The notes beneath the pieces were generated by a model. It was not told the DNA's origin and did no database searches. It worked only from the letters and a program-made list of their open reading frames with translations. Source: JADLHS01 sp964553795 (GTDB lineage Bacteria; Verrucomicrobiota; Verrucomicrobiia; Limisphaerales; JADLHS01). From it: DNA of 23,773 nucleotides. The stretch spans positions 1-23,773 of the forward strand of contig CAZKMR010000070.1 in the NCBI GenBank assembly GCA_964553795.1, written 5' to 3'. Numbering within the stretch: the stretch's first letter is position 1; every line of letters begins with the position of its first letter. Positions 1 through 6,991 of this stretch are shown one piece after another. The translations under genes were made by a program, and so were the position numbers.

Positions 1-1
1 C

Positions 2-724
2 GATAATTTGAAGCAGTTTCGCGTGCGCCAGACTTACAAGAAAGGCGTGTTGGTGGCGGAGAATGGCAAATATCTGGCCCGAAATCCCGCCCGCGTGCCT
101 TTGCCGCGCAGCACGATGAATCTGCGTTATCGCCCGGACGACCTAAGAGTCAAAGCAGCCAAGGGAAAAATTCGCGTCATCCAAATCATTCCTGACCAAA
201 TCGTCACCAAAGAGATCATCGAAACCCCGCGCCTCACGGAGGGTCTAGTGGTTTCTGATTCGCGCCGGGACATTCTCAAATTGGTGGTGGTGGAGCGGCA
301 TCACGCCACCGGCAACGTGGGCGTGGGGTTTGTCCGCGGCTTCAAATTGAAACACGGAGCGCTTGGTTCCACCGTGGCCCATGATGCACACAACGTCGTC
401 GTAGTCGGCACCAATGACGCGGACATTTTGCGTGTCATTGAAGAGTTGGAAAAACTTCAGGGCGGTCAGGTTGCCGTGGCCCATGGCAAGGTCCAGGCCG
501 CGCTCGGCTTGCCGGTGGCGGGGCTGGTGTCCGACCGTCCGTTGGGCGAAGTGATGCGACGGATCGCACAACTGAATGCCGCTGCGCGCGCGATGGGTTG
601 CGGCTTGAATGCGCCATTCATGACGCTGTCCTTTTTGAGTCTGTCGCCGATCCCGGCCTTGAAGTTGACGGATCAGGGATTGATTGACGCGACGAATTTG
701 CGCAAGACAAAACTGTTCGTCTGA
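2..724 (+). CDS. ade: Adenine deaminase, C-terminal part (5' truncated by window edge)
   Basis: Adenine deaminase hydrolyses adenine to hypoxanthine and ammonia in purine salvage, in the cytoplasm. The reading frame is open to the window edge, so the N-terminal metal-binding amidohydrolase domain lies outside; about 240 residues are visible. They match the family's C-terminal region: a GSTVAHDAHNVVVVGTND block, followed by a GLVSDRP motif and the tail PFMTLSFLSLSPIPALKLTDQG. The ATG or TTG codons near the edge are unlikely to be real starts because homology should continue upstream. Its stop lies 9 bp from the stop of the convergent small membrane protein gene. Identification is by recognised family motifs and is firm; activity cannot be judged without the N-terminal half. 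Confidence 0.9.
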   Translation, partial: DNLKQFRVRQTYKKGVLVAENGKYLARNPARVPLPRSTMNLRYRPDDLRVKAAKGKIRVIQIIPDQIVTKEIIETPRLTEGLVVSDSRRDILKLVVVERHHATGNVGVGFVRGFKLKHGALGSTVAHDAHNVVVVGTNDADILRVIEELEKLQGGQVAVAHGKVQAALGLPVAGLVSDRPLGEVMRRIAQLNAAARAMGCGLNAPFMTLSFLSLSPIPALKLTDQGLIDATNLRKTKLFV

Positions 725-733
725 ACCCGCGCC

Positions 734-931
734 TCACTTCGGCAGGCGATAGACGAAATACATCACCGCAGCGAACGCAGCGGAAACCACGAGCCCGACG
801 GCAACCGAATATTTGATGATCTTGCGCTGTTTGCGCCGATAGCTGCTACCACCCTGCCCCGGCAACAAGTAGTAACGCTCCCGTTCTTCGGGGCGTTGGC
901 GCGGTGTTTTTTTGATCGTTGCAAAAGCCAT
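734..931 (-). CDS. Small single-pass membrane protein, 65 aa
   Basis: Function not recognised. The protein starts MAFATIKK and has a basic, charged N-terminal half containing a YYLLPGQGG segment and an RRKQRK cluster (about residues 20-40). One hydrophobic helix follows (about residues 42-60), with a very short tail. The positive-inside rule suggests an N-in, C-out topology in the inner membrane. A start 21 codons upstream is open but adds a segment that does not look protein-like, so I chose the internal ATG. The promoter should lie in the 107-bp divergent spacer shared with the metallopeptidase gene. It resembles the layout of the 3873-4283 protein (aromatic pair, LP, basic cluster, single helix). 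It could be a subunit or assembly factor of a membrane complex, but nothing shows which. Confidence 0.6.
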   Translation of the reverse strand: MAFATIKKTPRQRPEERERYYLLPGQGGSSYRRKQRKIIKYSVAVGLVVSAAFAAVMYFVYRLPK

Positions 932-1038
932 GTTGCGGCTGGACCGGACTACGTTGTAACAAATCGCCCCGGGTGCCGCAATCGGCGAAATCAAACGGGC
1001 GCCTTGTGAGGCATTTGCCGCGCCGTTAAGCTCCGCCC

Positions 1039-2058
1039 ATGGAAGCCGCGGATTGGAACAGCTTGAGCGACGATGAGTTGCTGGAGAAGCGCATCGCCCA
1101 ACTCGGCTTGAATCTGGAAGGCTCGAAGCTCCAGCCTTTGGTCCAAAAGCTTTACGACGAACTCACGCAGAAGGGACTCGTGTTTCATCCGCCGTGTCAC
1201 CTGGGCGACGAATGGTTTGTGCCGGTCGGAATTCCGGCCATCTTCATCCCCTTTTTCCTGGGGCACGACCGGTTACGACAACTGGAACGGAAGATCATTC
1301 TCGACGTTGAAGGCGAAACCGAAGAGTGGTTCATGAAACTCATCCGCCACGAGGCCGCGCACGCGTACGCCTACGCGTATCCGATCGTGCAGAAGCGCAA
1401 GTGGCAACGAATTTTCGGCAAATCGTCCACGGACGAAACGCCATCGTTCTATCGCCCCCGGCCCTACAGTCGCAGCTTTGTGGTGCACCTGGACGATTGG
1501 TATGCGCAGTCGCATCCCGACGAAGATTTTGCGGAAACGTTCGCCGTTTGGCTCACGCCCGGCCTGGATTGGCGCGCCAAGTACAAGGGTTGGCGCGCGT
1601 TGGAAAAGCTGGAATATGTGGACGAACTGATGCGCTCGCTGGCCGGTCAACCGCCGTTGCCGATGCCGGAGTATCGCGTGGCCGACTACGATTGCCTGAA
1701 CGTAAAGCTGAAAACCTACTACGCAAAAAAGCGCAAAGATTACGAACACGCGTTCCCGGACTTTTACGACAACGATTTGCGCCAGCTATTCGATGCAACC
1801 GCCCACGAGGAAGGCCGGGTGAAAGCCTCGGTTTATCTGCGCCGCCATCGGCGCGACCTCGAAGACGCCGTTTGCAAGTGGTCGAATGAAAACAAGTATC
1901 GCGTCAACAAACTTGTCGGCAAGTTGATTGACCGCTGCGATCAATTGCATCTGCATCTCAAAGCTTACGATCCGAAACAGAATTTGCAGGTGTCCGCCTA
2001 CATCACCACGCTGGTGATGAATCACTTGTTCACCGGTAAATTCAAGCGGAAGAAATAA
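1039..2058 (+). CDS. Putative zinc-binding metallopeptidase
   Basis: A 339-residue protein with no signal peptide. It carries a zincin-type HEAAH motif at residues 104-108 within LIRHEAAHAYAYAYP, and a downstream acidic block DEDFAETFAVWL (161-172) placed as a third zinc ligand or helper helix would be. This matches the 'putative zinc-binding metallopeptidase' class annotated in planctomycetes and verrucomicrobia; substrate unknown. The second half (about 200-339) is basic and helical without recognised motifs. The gene is followed after 16 bp by the ATP-grasp ligase gene on the same strand, so the two are probably co-transcribed and may act on the same peptide-like substrate. The catalytic class is likely from the motif; the biological role is not known. 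Confidence 0.75.
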   Translation: MEAADWNSLSDDELLEKRIAQLGLNLEGSKLQPLVQKLYDELTQKGLVFHPPCHLGDEWFVPVGIPAIFIPFFLGHDRLRQLERKIILDVEGETEEWFMKLIRHEAAHAYAYAYPIVQKRKWQRIFGKSSTDETPSFYRPRPYSRSFVVHLDDWYAQSHPDEDFAETFAVWLTPGLDWRAKYKGWRALEKLEYVDELMRSLAGQPPLPMPEYRVADYDCLNVKLKTYYAKKRKDYEHAFPDFYDNDLRQLFDATAHEEGRVKASVYLRRHRRDLEDAVCKWSNENKYRVNKLVGKLIDRCDQLHLHLKAYDPKQNLQVSAYITTLVMNHLFTGKFKRKK

Positions 2059-2074
2059 TGCCCGTTTTATTTGC

Positions 2075-3094
2075 GTGAAACGAAAACTCAAAATCCTCGC
2101 GCTGTTCGACGCCATCGCGCCGACGACGATTGACCAGGACCTCAGCGCCGAATTGAAGACCGACGACTGGAAAACCGAGGCCGACGTGCTTGCGGCGTTG
2201 CAGGAACTCGGTCACCCGGTGGAGCATTTGGCCATTTTCGACGACCTTAATCTGCTGCGCCAGAAAATCGACGCGTATCAACCGGACGTCATTTTCAACC
2301 TGGCCGACCAGTTCAAGAACAACCGCGCATTCGATCAAAACATCGTGTCGTTTCTGGAATTGCATGGCGTCCCCTTCACCGGCTGCGGTTCGACCGGGCT
2401 CACGCTGTGCAAACACAAAGCCATTTCGAAGAAGATTCTGGGCTATCACCGCATTCACGTGCCGGAGTTCACTGTGATTGCCCGCGGCAAACGCTGCACC
2501 CGGCCCGCGCGACTGAAGTTTCCCATTCTCGTCAAACCGTTGAAGGAAGAAGCCAGCTATGGCATCGCGCAAGCGTCGTTCGTGGAAACCGACGAGCAAT
2601 TCAAGGAACGCGTGCAGTTCATTCATGCCTCCCATGATTGCGATGTCATCGCCGAAGAATACATCGCGGGGCGCGAGCTATACGTGAGCGTATTGGGAAA
2701 TCACAAGCTGGACGTGTTTCCGATTCGCGAGCTGGTATTCAAGGAAGTGCCACCCGATGAACCGAAAATCGCCACCTATCGCGCCAAATGGGACGAGGAA
2801 TATCGCAAGAAGTGGGGGTTGGAAAATCAGTTCGCCGAAGCGATGGAGCCAACGCTGGAGAAGAACCTTGTGCAGACGGCGAAACGCATTTATCGCCTGC
2901 TGACCATTGACGGCTATGCTCGTGTGGACTTCCGCGTCACGCCGCAGAACGAAATTTATTTCATCGAAGCCAATCCCAATCCGCACCTGGCCGCCGATGA
3001 AGACTTCGCTCAATCCGCGCTCAAAGCCGGCGTAAAATACTCCCAATTGATCGAGCGAATTATCCGCACCGGACTAAAAACGGTACGCGAGTAA
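2075..3094 (+). CDS. ATP-grasp ligase related to D-alanine-D-alanine ligase
   Basis: A 339-residue cytoplasmic ATP-grasp enzyme starting at GTG. Visible elements are an N-terminal Rossmann-like domain (1-95), HGVPFTGCGSTGLTLCKHKA (97-116) resembling the Ddl substrate and hinge region, the ATP-binding strand FPILVKPLKEEASYGI (149-164), IAEEYIAGRELYVSVLG (192-208), and the metal-binding end DFRVTPQNEIYFIEANPNPHL (285-305). True Ddl enzymes have EINTxPG in the last motif; here it is EANPNPHLAADEDF, so peptidoglycan D-Ala-D-Ala synthesis should not be assumed. The reaction expected of the fold is ATP-dependent carboxylate-amine ligation through an acylphosphate. The immediate upstream metallopeptidase gene suggests a ligase/peptidase pair acting on a shared small peptide or modified amino acid. 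Confidence 0.75.
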   Translation: MKRKLKILALFDAIAPTTIDQDLSAELKTDDWKTEADVLAALQELGHPVEHLAIFDDLNLLRQKIDAYQPDVIFNLADQFKNNRAFDQNIVSFLELHGVPFTGCGSTGLTLCKHKAISKKILGYHRIHVPEFTVIARGKRCTRPARLKFPILVKPLKEEASYGIAQASFVETDEQFKERVQFIHASHDCDVIAEEYIAGRELYVSVLGNHKLDVFPIRELVFKEVPPDEPKIATYRAKWDEEYRKKWGLENQFAEAMEPTLEKNLVQTAKRIYRLLTIDGYARVDFRVTPQNEIYFIEANPNPHLAADEDFAQSALKAGVKYSQLIERIIRTGLKTVRE

Positions 3095-3109
3095 GCTGAT
3101 TCGACGAAA

Positions 3110-3787
3110 TTAGAACCACCATCCAAGCGTCAGTGAGATGGAGTGCGTTCGCAGGTCGTTCAATTTCAGATTGCCTGGCAGATTGTTAAAATTCCACGAG
3201 GGGCCATCTGCGAAGTTGTAGCGATAAAACACGCCCAGGCTGAACCGTTCACTCAGGCTGTAACGGAAACCGGCGAAACCCTGATAGGTGAACGCCCAGG
3301 TATCGCTGTCGTCGCGCACTGTCGTTCCGCCCAGCGAAATGTTCTGCGCGTCAAGATGCAACCATTGCCCGCCAATCCCCGCGCCGATCATCGGCGTCAA
3401 GCCGATACGATTTTGTAATTGCAGGACGACATTGGCGAGCACGGGCACGCGATAGAAATTCGCGCTGCTGGCGGTCGCGCCACTTAACATATCGAGACTG
3501 TTGTATTTGAAGCCGCTCTCGATTTCGACGCGCAGAAAACGCGTCAACTCCTGCCCCACGCCGAGGCCAAAATGAAAACCGGGGTCAAACTCCAGTGTAT
3601 TGCCCGCGCCGGGAGCGCCGAAGAAATCACGCAACTCGGCGTCTTCCGCAAACGCCGGGCCGACTTCATACCAGCCATAAACGCCATCGGCATAAAACGG
3701 ATCAAAGGCTTCGGCTTGAGCCGTTGGCTTTGCCAAAATCGCAGCCAAGATACACGCAGTGACACTCAGTAAGTGGAGTCTCCTCAT
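3110..3787 (-). CDS. Outer-membrane beta-barrel protein, 225 aa
   Basis: The first 25 residues form a Sec signal peptide (MRRLHLLSVTACILAAILAKPTAQA). The rest has the alternating aromatic/glycine strands of a small outer-membrane porin or OmpA/OmpW-like barrel, for example FHFGLGVGQ, FLRVEIESGFKY, ANVVLQLQ, FAGFRYSLSERFSLGVFYRYNF, and ends with SISLTLGWWF, whose terminal Phe is the usual BAM recognition signal. The size suits an 8-stranded barrel. It converges on the ATP-grasp gene with only 15 bp between stops. An in-frame ATG directly follows a purine-rich region, supporting the start. The specific function (adhesion, small-solute pore, envelope stability) cannot be derived. Confidence 0.8.
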   Translation of the reverse strand: MRRLHLLSVTACILAAILAKPTAQAEAFDPFYADGVYGWYEVGPAFAEDAELRDFFGAPGAGNTLEFDPGFHFGLGVGQELTRFLRVEIESGFKYNSLDMLSGATASSANFYRVPVLANVVLQLQNRIGLTPMIGAGIGGQWLHLDAQNISLGGTTVRDDSDTWAFTYQGFAGFRYSLSERFSLGVFYRYNFADGPSWNFNNLPGNLKLNDLRTHSISLTLGWWF

Positions 3788-3872
3788 GCCGCCATCCTAA
3801 GATTTTACAATTCCCTCGCAACTCCCAAGTTGCCACCGGAAACACCCGGAGCGCCGCGCCGCACCGGATTCG

Positions 3873-4283
3873 ATGCTTGACGCTTGGGGTCGCTCAAATC
3901 AATTTTCCGACATGGCTGGGGTGGGGCGGGAACATGAAAAAACGGTCCCAGGACGCAAACGGCGGCGGCGTTTCCGCGGCACGGCCCGTCGTTGGTTTGC
4001 GACCCAGCCGGAATCCACCGACGAGTATCCCGGGTTTTTCGTTTTGCCGCGCGCAACCCCCGATTCCCGGCCGCAACTTCGTCGGTCCCGTCTCAAAAGC
4101 TGGTGGCGAGCTTTGAAAATAACGGGCGTAGTGTTCGCGGTCTTCGCCGGCTTCGTCGGAGCGCTGGTTTACATTTTCGTAAGTGTGTCGAATGAGTATA
4201 CGCCGGACCACCACCCCGGATCTGAATTAGGCGCACCACTGGGACTTAGGACCAACCAACAATTTGAAACCAAAGAGCGCTGA
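3873..4283 (+). CDS. Hypothetical membrane protein with one C-terminal helix
   Basis: Not recognised. The frame encodes 136 residues from the first ATG; an internal ATG at 3912 (MAGVGREHEKT) or a nearby GTG is equally possible. The N-terminal part is strongly basic (RKRRRR at about residues 28-33), then DEYPGFFVLPRA, then a second basic cluster, then a clear transmembrane helix (ALKITGVVFAVFAGFVGALVYIFV, about residues 86-109) and a polar tail. Another ATG with a purine-rich GGGGCGGGAAC ahead of it (3934) opens a competing frame of about 60 codons with no recognisable features; I prefer this frame because only it encodes a credible membrane segment. The gene converges on sufS, 42 bp apart. 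Confidence is moderate. Confidence 0.45.
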   Translation: MLDAWGRSNQFSDMAGVGREHEKTVPGRKRRRRFRGTARRWFATQPESTDEYPGFFVLPRATPDSRPQLRRSRLKSWWRALKITGVVFAVFAGFVGALVYIFVSVSNEYTPDHHPGSELGAPLGLRTNQQFETKER

Positions 4284-4325
4284 ACTCTAAATCCGACGGC
4301 CAAAATGTCGCGCTGTGCGGCAAAT

Positions 4326-5564
4326 TTAATTCGCGAAAAATTTCTGAATCTCCCGGACCACTTCAATGAAGCGATCCACTTCTGCCTTGGTATTGTAGAA
4401 ATAAAAGCTCGCACGCGCCGTGGATTCGACGCCGAGTTTATGCATCAACGGTTGCGTGCAGTGATGCCCGCCGCGCAACGCCACCCCGCCTTGATCCGCC
4501 AGCGTTACGACATCGTGCGCATGTACATCTTTGAGCAGAAAACTCACGAGCCCAGCGCGACCGCTCTGGGGTCCGAACAAGCGAACATCTTTCAGCGCGG
4601 CCAGTTGCTCGTAGGCGTAATGCGCGAGCTCCTGATCGTGCTTCCAGATGTTATCGCGTCCGATGGCATCGAGATAATCCATCGCCGCGTGCAAACCGAC
4701 CGGACCGGAAATATCCGGCGTGCCGGCTTCAAACCGATGCGGCGCGGGTTTGAAGGTGGTTTTGTCGTATCCAACCGTGAGAATCATTTCGCCCCCGCCC
4801 TGATACGGCGGGATGCGTTCCAGAATTTCCTGTCGCCCGTACAACGCCCCGATGCCGGTCGGGCCGCAAATCTTGTGACCGCTAAACGCAAAGAAATCGC
4901 AGCCGATGGCTTGCACATCCACTGACATGTGACCGGCACTTTGCGCGCCATCCACCACCGTCACAATGCCAAGCTTGCGCGCACGGGCGCAAAGTTCAGT
5001 GACCGGATTGACGACGCCCATCGAATTCGAGATATGCACCAGCGACAGCAGCTTCACTTGCGGCGTCAGCAGTGAGTCGAGTTTGGCTAAATCCAGGGTG
5101 CCTTCGTCTCCGGTGACAGGAATGTAGGCGACTTTCGCGCCCGTCTTCTGCGCCAGCAACTGCCACGGCACGATATTGCTGTGATGCTCGGCTTCCGTGA
5201 GCAAAATCACGTCGCCCGCTTTGAGATGGTTCGTCCCCCACGCATTGGCAACGAGGTTGATGCCCTCCGTCGTGCCGCGCGTGAAAATGATTTCTTCGGC
5301 ACTGCGCGTGTTGAGGAATTTTGCCGTCCGTTCGCGCGCCGCCTCGAAGGCATGCGTGGCGCGATTGCTCAATTCATGAATTCCGCGATGCACGTTGGCA
5401 TTGTCGCGCTCGTAATAATTCACCAGCGCCTGAATCACCGCGCGCGGCTTTTGGGACGTGGCGGCGTTGTCGAAATAAATCAGTGGTTTGCCGTGGACTT
5501 GTTGATCCAGGATCGGGAAGTCGGTGCGGAGTTTGGCCCAGTCAGGTGTAGCAATGGCACTCAT
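4326..5564 (-). CDS. sufS: Cysteine desulfurase, SufS type
   Basis: A PLP-dependent enzyme that removes sulfur from L-cysteine as an enzyme-bound persulfide for Fe-S cluster assembly. The 412 residues show the SufS/CsdA landmarks: FDNAATSQKP (31-40), NVHRGIHELS (57-66), EAEHHSN (125-131, PLP-stacking His), VVDGAQSAGH (203-212), the PLP lysine in FSGHKICGPTG (K231), and the persulfide cysteine in LRGGHHCTQP (C369). A TTG codon directly precedes the chosen ATG. It is the last gene of a minus-strand block: sufT, an antitoxin/PIN pair, then sufS. The toxin stop lies 15 bp upstream, so read-through transcription is likely. SufBCD are not in the window and may lie within or beyond the assembly gap. 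Confidence 0.95.
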   Translation of the reverse strand: MSAIATPDWAKLRTDFPILDQQVHGKPLIYFDNAATSQKPRAVIQALVNYYERDNANVHRGIHELSNRATHAFEAARERTAKFLNTRSAEEIIFTRGTTEGINLVANAWGTNHLKAGDVILLTEAEHHSNIVPWQLLAQKTGAKVAYIPVTGDEGTLDLAKLDSLLTPQVKLLSLVHISNSMGVVNPVTELCARARKLGIVTVVDGAQSAGHMSVDVQAIGCDFFAFSGHKICGPTGIGALYGRQEILERIPPYQGGGEMILTVGYDKTTFKPAPHRFEAGTPDISGPVGLHAAMDYLDAIGRDNIWKHDQELAHYAYEQLAALKDVRLFGPQSGRAGLVSFLLKDVHAHDVVTLADQGGVALRGGHHCTQPLMHKLGVESTARASFYFYNTKAEVDRFIEVVREIQKFFAN

Positions 5565-5579
5565 CAAAATGTCGTCAAG

Positions 5580-5996
5580 TCATGGTTGAAAGAAGCGATT
5601 AAACCCACGGGCCTGCAATCCGGTTTTTAACTCGCTATCTTCCGTCCAAAAGCGCCCGGCGAGGTGCAGGGTTAGCGCAAGGTAGGGCGTATCGTTGGCA
5701 TCCACTTCTTTGCACAACCGGTGAGCTTCCACCCATGTACCCATCGGGATATCCGCTTCATGCACAAAAGTCAGTTGATTAAGCAGAGTGTGGAGGCCGG
5801 CGAGCAATTCGGCTTCCGCCAGGCCGCTGGCTTGGACAAGCCGGTCTTTGTGTTTGAACAGCTCGACGAATAAAAAGCGTGGGGTGAACAACTGCGGATA
5901 ACCACCGGGACCAAAACGCTCTCGCAAGTCGCCCCGTCCGGTGAGCAGACACTTGAACGCGATGTTCGCGTCAACAATGACGCACTCCGCGCTCAT
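5580..5996 (-). CDS. PIN-domain ribonuclease toxin (VapC-like)
   Basis: 138 residues with the PIN-fold acidic set: D9 in VIVDANIA, E45 in FLFVELFKHKD, D99 and D102 in EVDANDTPYLAL, and D120 near WTEDSELK. These coordinate the Mg/Mn ions that cleave RNA in VapC-type toxins. The tail TGLQARGFNRF is typical of PIN proteins. Its start codon overlaps the antitoxin stop as ATGA, the standard coupling of a type II toxin-antitoxin pair. The family is clear; the RNA target is unknown, and without tests it could be a solitary PIN nuclease with a regulatory partner. The pair sits between two Fe-S assembly genes, which is unusual. Confidence 0.8.
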   Translation of the reverse strand: MSAECVIVDANIAFKCLLTGRGDLRERFGPGGYPQLFTPRFLFVELFKHKDRLVQASGLAEAELLAGLHTLLNQLTFVHEADIPMGTWVEAHRLCKEVDANDTPYLALTLHLAGRFWTEDSELKTGLQARGFNRFFQP

Positions 5997-6214
5997 TGCT
6001 CATTCACAGGGATGAAACGGTCTTTGTTGGCCGCCCACCAACCTGCCTTGACCTCATTGGCAATCCGGTCGGCGTCGGCGTCGGTCAGGCGACTGCGTTG
6101 CACCAGCTCTTCCAGTCGCAACCAGTCGAGCAGCGCATTGAGCCGCTTGGGCGGCACCGCGTCATTGGGGATGGTGACGCGCAACTCGGTGGTGGTTTTC
6201 TCGACCGTAATCAT
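5993..6214 (-). CDS. Putative antitoxin of the PIN-toxin pair, 73 aa
   Basis: A small acidic/basic mixed protein beginning MITVEKTTTELRVTIPNDAVPP, a beta-strand start reminiscent of short antitoxins that dimerise through their N-terminus. It is followed by helix-rich segments (KRLNALLDWLRLEELVQRS; DADADRIANEVKAGWWAANK) likely to wrap the toxin. Identity rests mainly on position: it directly precedes the PIN gene with a 4-nt ATGA overlap on the same strand. It does not obviously match AbrB, RHH or Phd consensus by eye, so I do not assign an antitoxin family. Autoregulation through its upstream region is expected but no operator was recognised. Confidence 0.65.
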   Translation of the reverse strand: MITVEKTTTELRVTIPNDAVPPKRLNALLDWLRLEELVQRSRLTDADADRIANEVKAGWWAANKDRFIPVNEQ

Positions 6215-6271
6215 GGCTTCAGATTAAGACAGGAACAGAATCGGGGCAAGCTGCGGTAAATTATATGAATG

Positions 6272-6802
6272 CTACATCAACCCCAGTTGCAGTTTGGCGG
6301 CCTCGGTCATCATGCCCTGATTCCACGGCGGATCCCAGACGAGTTCCACGTTGGCTTCGTCGATCGGTTCGAGCGAGATGAGTTTGTTTTGCACGTCCTG
6401 CGCCAGCACCGGGCCCATGCCACAGCCGGGCGCAGTCAACGTCATTTTCACTTCGGCTTTGTAGCTGTTCTCGCCAATAGACGTCAGATGACAATCGTAG
6501 ATGAGTCCGAGGTCCACGACGTTCACGGGAATTTCCGGGTCGTAACAGGTTTTGAGCGATTCCCACACCTGCTTCTCCAGCGCTTCCTGGGTGACCGGCC
6601 CGCTGAATTGCGTCGCCGGTTTGGCGGTGATTTCCATGCCGAGCGCGTCAGCGTCCTTATCGGCGATCCGGAACATGTTGCCGTTAACCACGACGGTATA
6701 ACTGCCGCCCAGCGATTGGGTGATGTAGGCTTGCTCACCTTTCATTAATGTAACTTTCGTGCCGACGGGAACGACGGCGGCCTCGACATCGCGGGTTAAA
6801 GT
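6272..6802 (-). CDS. sufT: Fe-S cluster assembly protein SufT (5' end in assembly gap)
   Basis: 176 residues are visible before the frame runs into the N block; they start TLTRDVEAAVVPVGTKVTL, which in SufT proteins lies within the first ten residues, so the start codon is inside the gap. The N-terminal half is the SufT-specific domain (ITQSLGGSYTVVVNGNMFRI). The C-terminal half is a DUF59/MIP18-type domain with DPEIPVNVVDLGLIYD and the conserved cysteine in LTAPGCGMGP. SufT-type proteins assist maturation of Fe-S proteins. Although the frame stays open through the Ns to an ATG at 6931, that is coincidental because the gap length is conventional. It belongs with sufS downstream. Confidence 0.85.
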   Translation of the reverse strand, partial: TLTRDVEAAVVPVGTKVTLMKGEQAYITQSLGGSYTVVVNGNMFRIADKDADALGMEITAKPATQFSGPVTQEALEKQVWESLKTCYDPEIPVNVVDLGLIYDCHLTSIGENSYKAEVKMTLTAPGCGMGPVLAQDVQNKLISLEPIDEANVELVWDPPWNQGMMTEAAKLQLGLM

Positions 6803-6902
6803 NNNNNNNNNNNNNNNNNNNNNNNNNNNNNNNNNNNNNNNNNNNNNNNNNNNNNNNNNNNNNNNNNNNNNNNNNNNNNNNNNNNNNNNNNNNNNNNNNN
6901 NN
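6803..6902. other. Assembly gap (100 Ns)
   Basis: Exactly 100 unknown bases, the usual placeholder for a gap of unknown size. It removes the 5' end of sufT and possibly further suf genes, so synteny across it is uncertain. Confidence 0.98.
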
Positions 6903-6991
6903 CGTTGACCCCACGCCGCAAATGCCCGCATGATGTCGCGATTTGTGGGGCGGACTCAACTTGCCCGAACTGATTTTAACTGATACCGAAA

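Noticed and set aside
1273..1749. Long minus-strand open frame opposite the metallopeptidase gene
   Set aside because: High-GC shadow of the plus-strand gene, which carries the HEAAH motif; the antisense product has no recognisable feature. The same applies to other long antisense frames over lptB, kdsA, apgM and the transposon genes.
2075..3094. Calling the ATP-grasp gene ddl
   Set aside because: The final metal-binding motif differs from EINTxPG and the partner is a peptidase, so only a Ddl-related name is justified.
3934..4116. Alternative 60-codon frame starting MKKRSQDANGG
   Set aside because: It has a good purine-rich leader but no structural feature; the overlapping frame encodes a clear transmembrane helix.
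6803..6931. Extending sufT through the N block to an ATG at 6931
   Set aside because: The gap length is a placeholder, and SufT proteins begin just before the visible TLTRDVEA segment.
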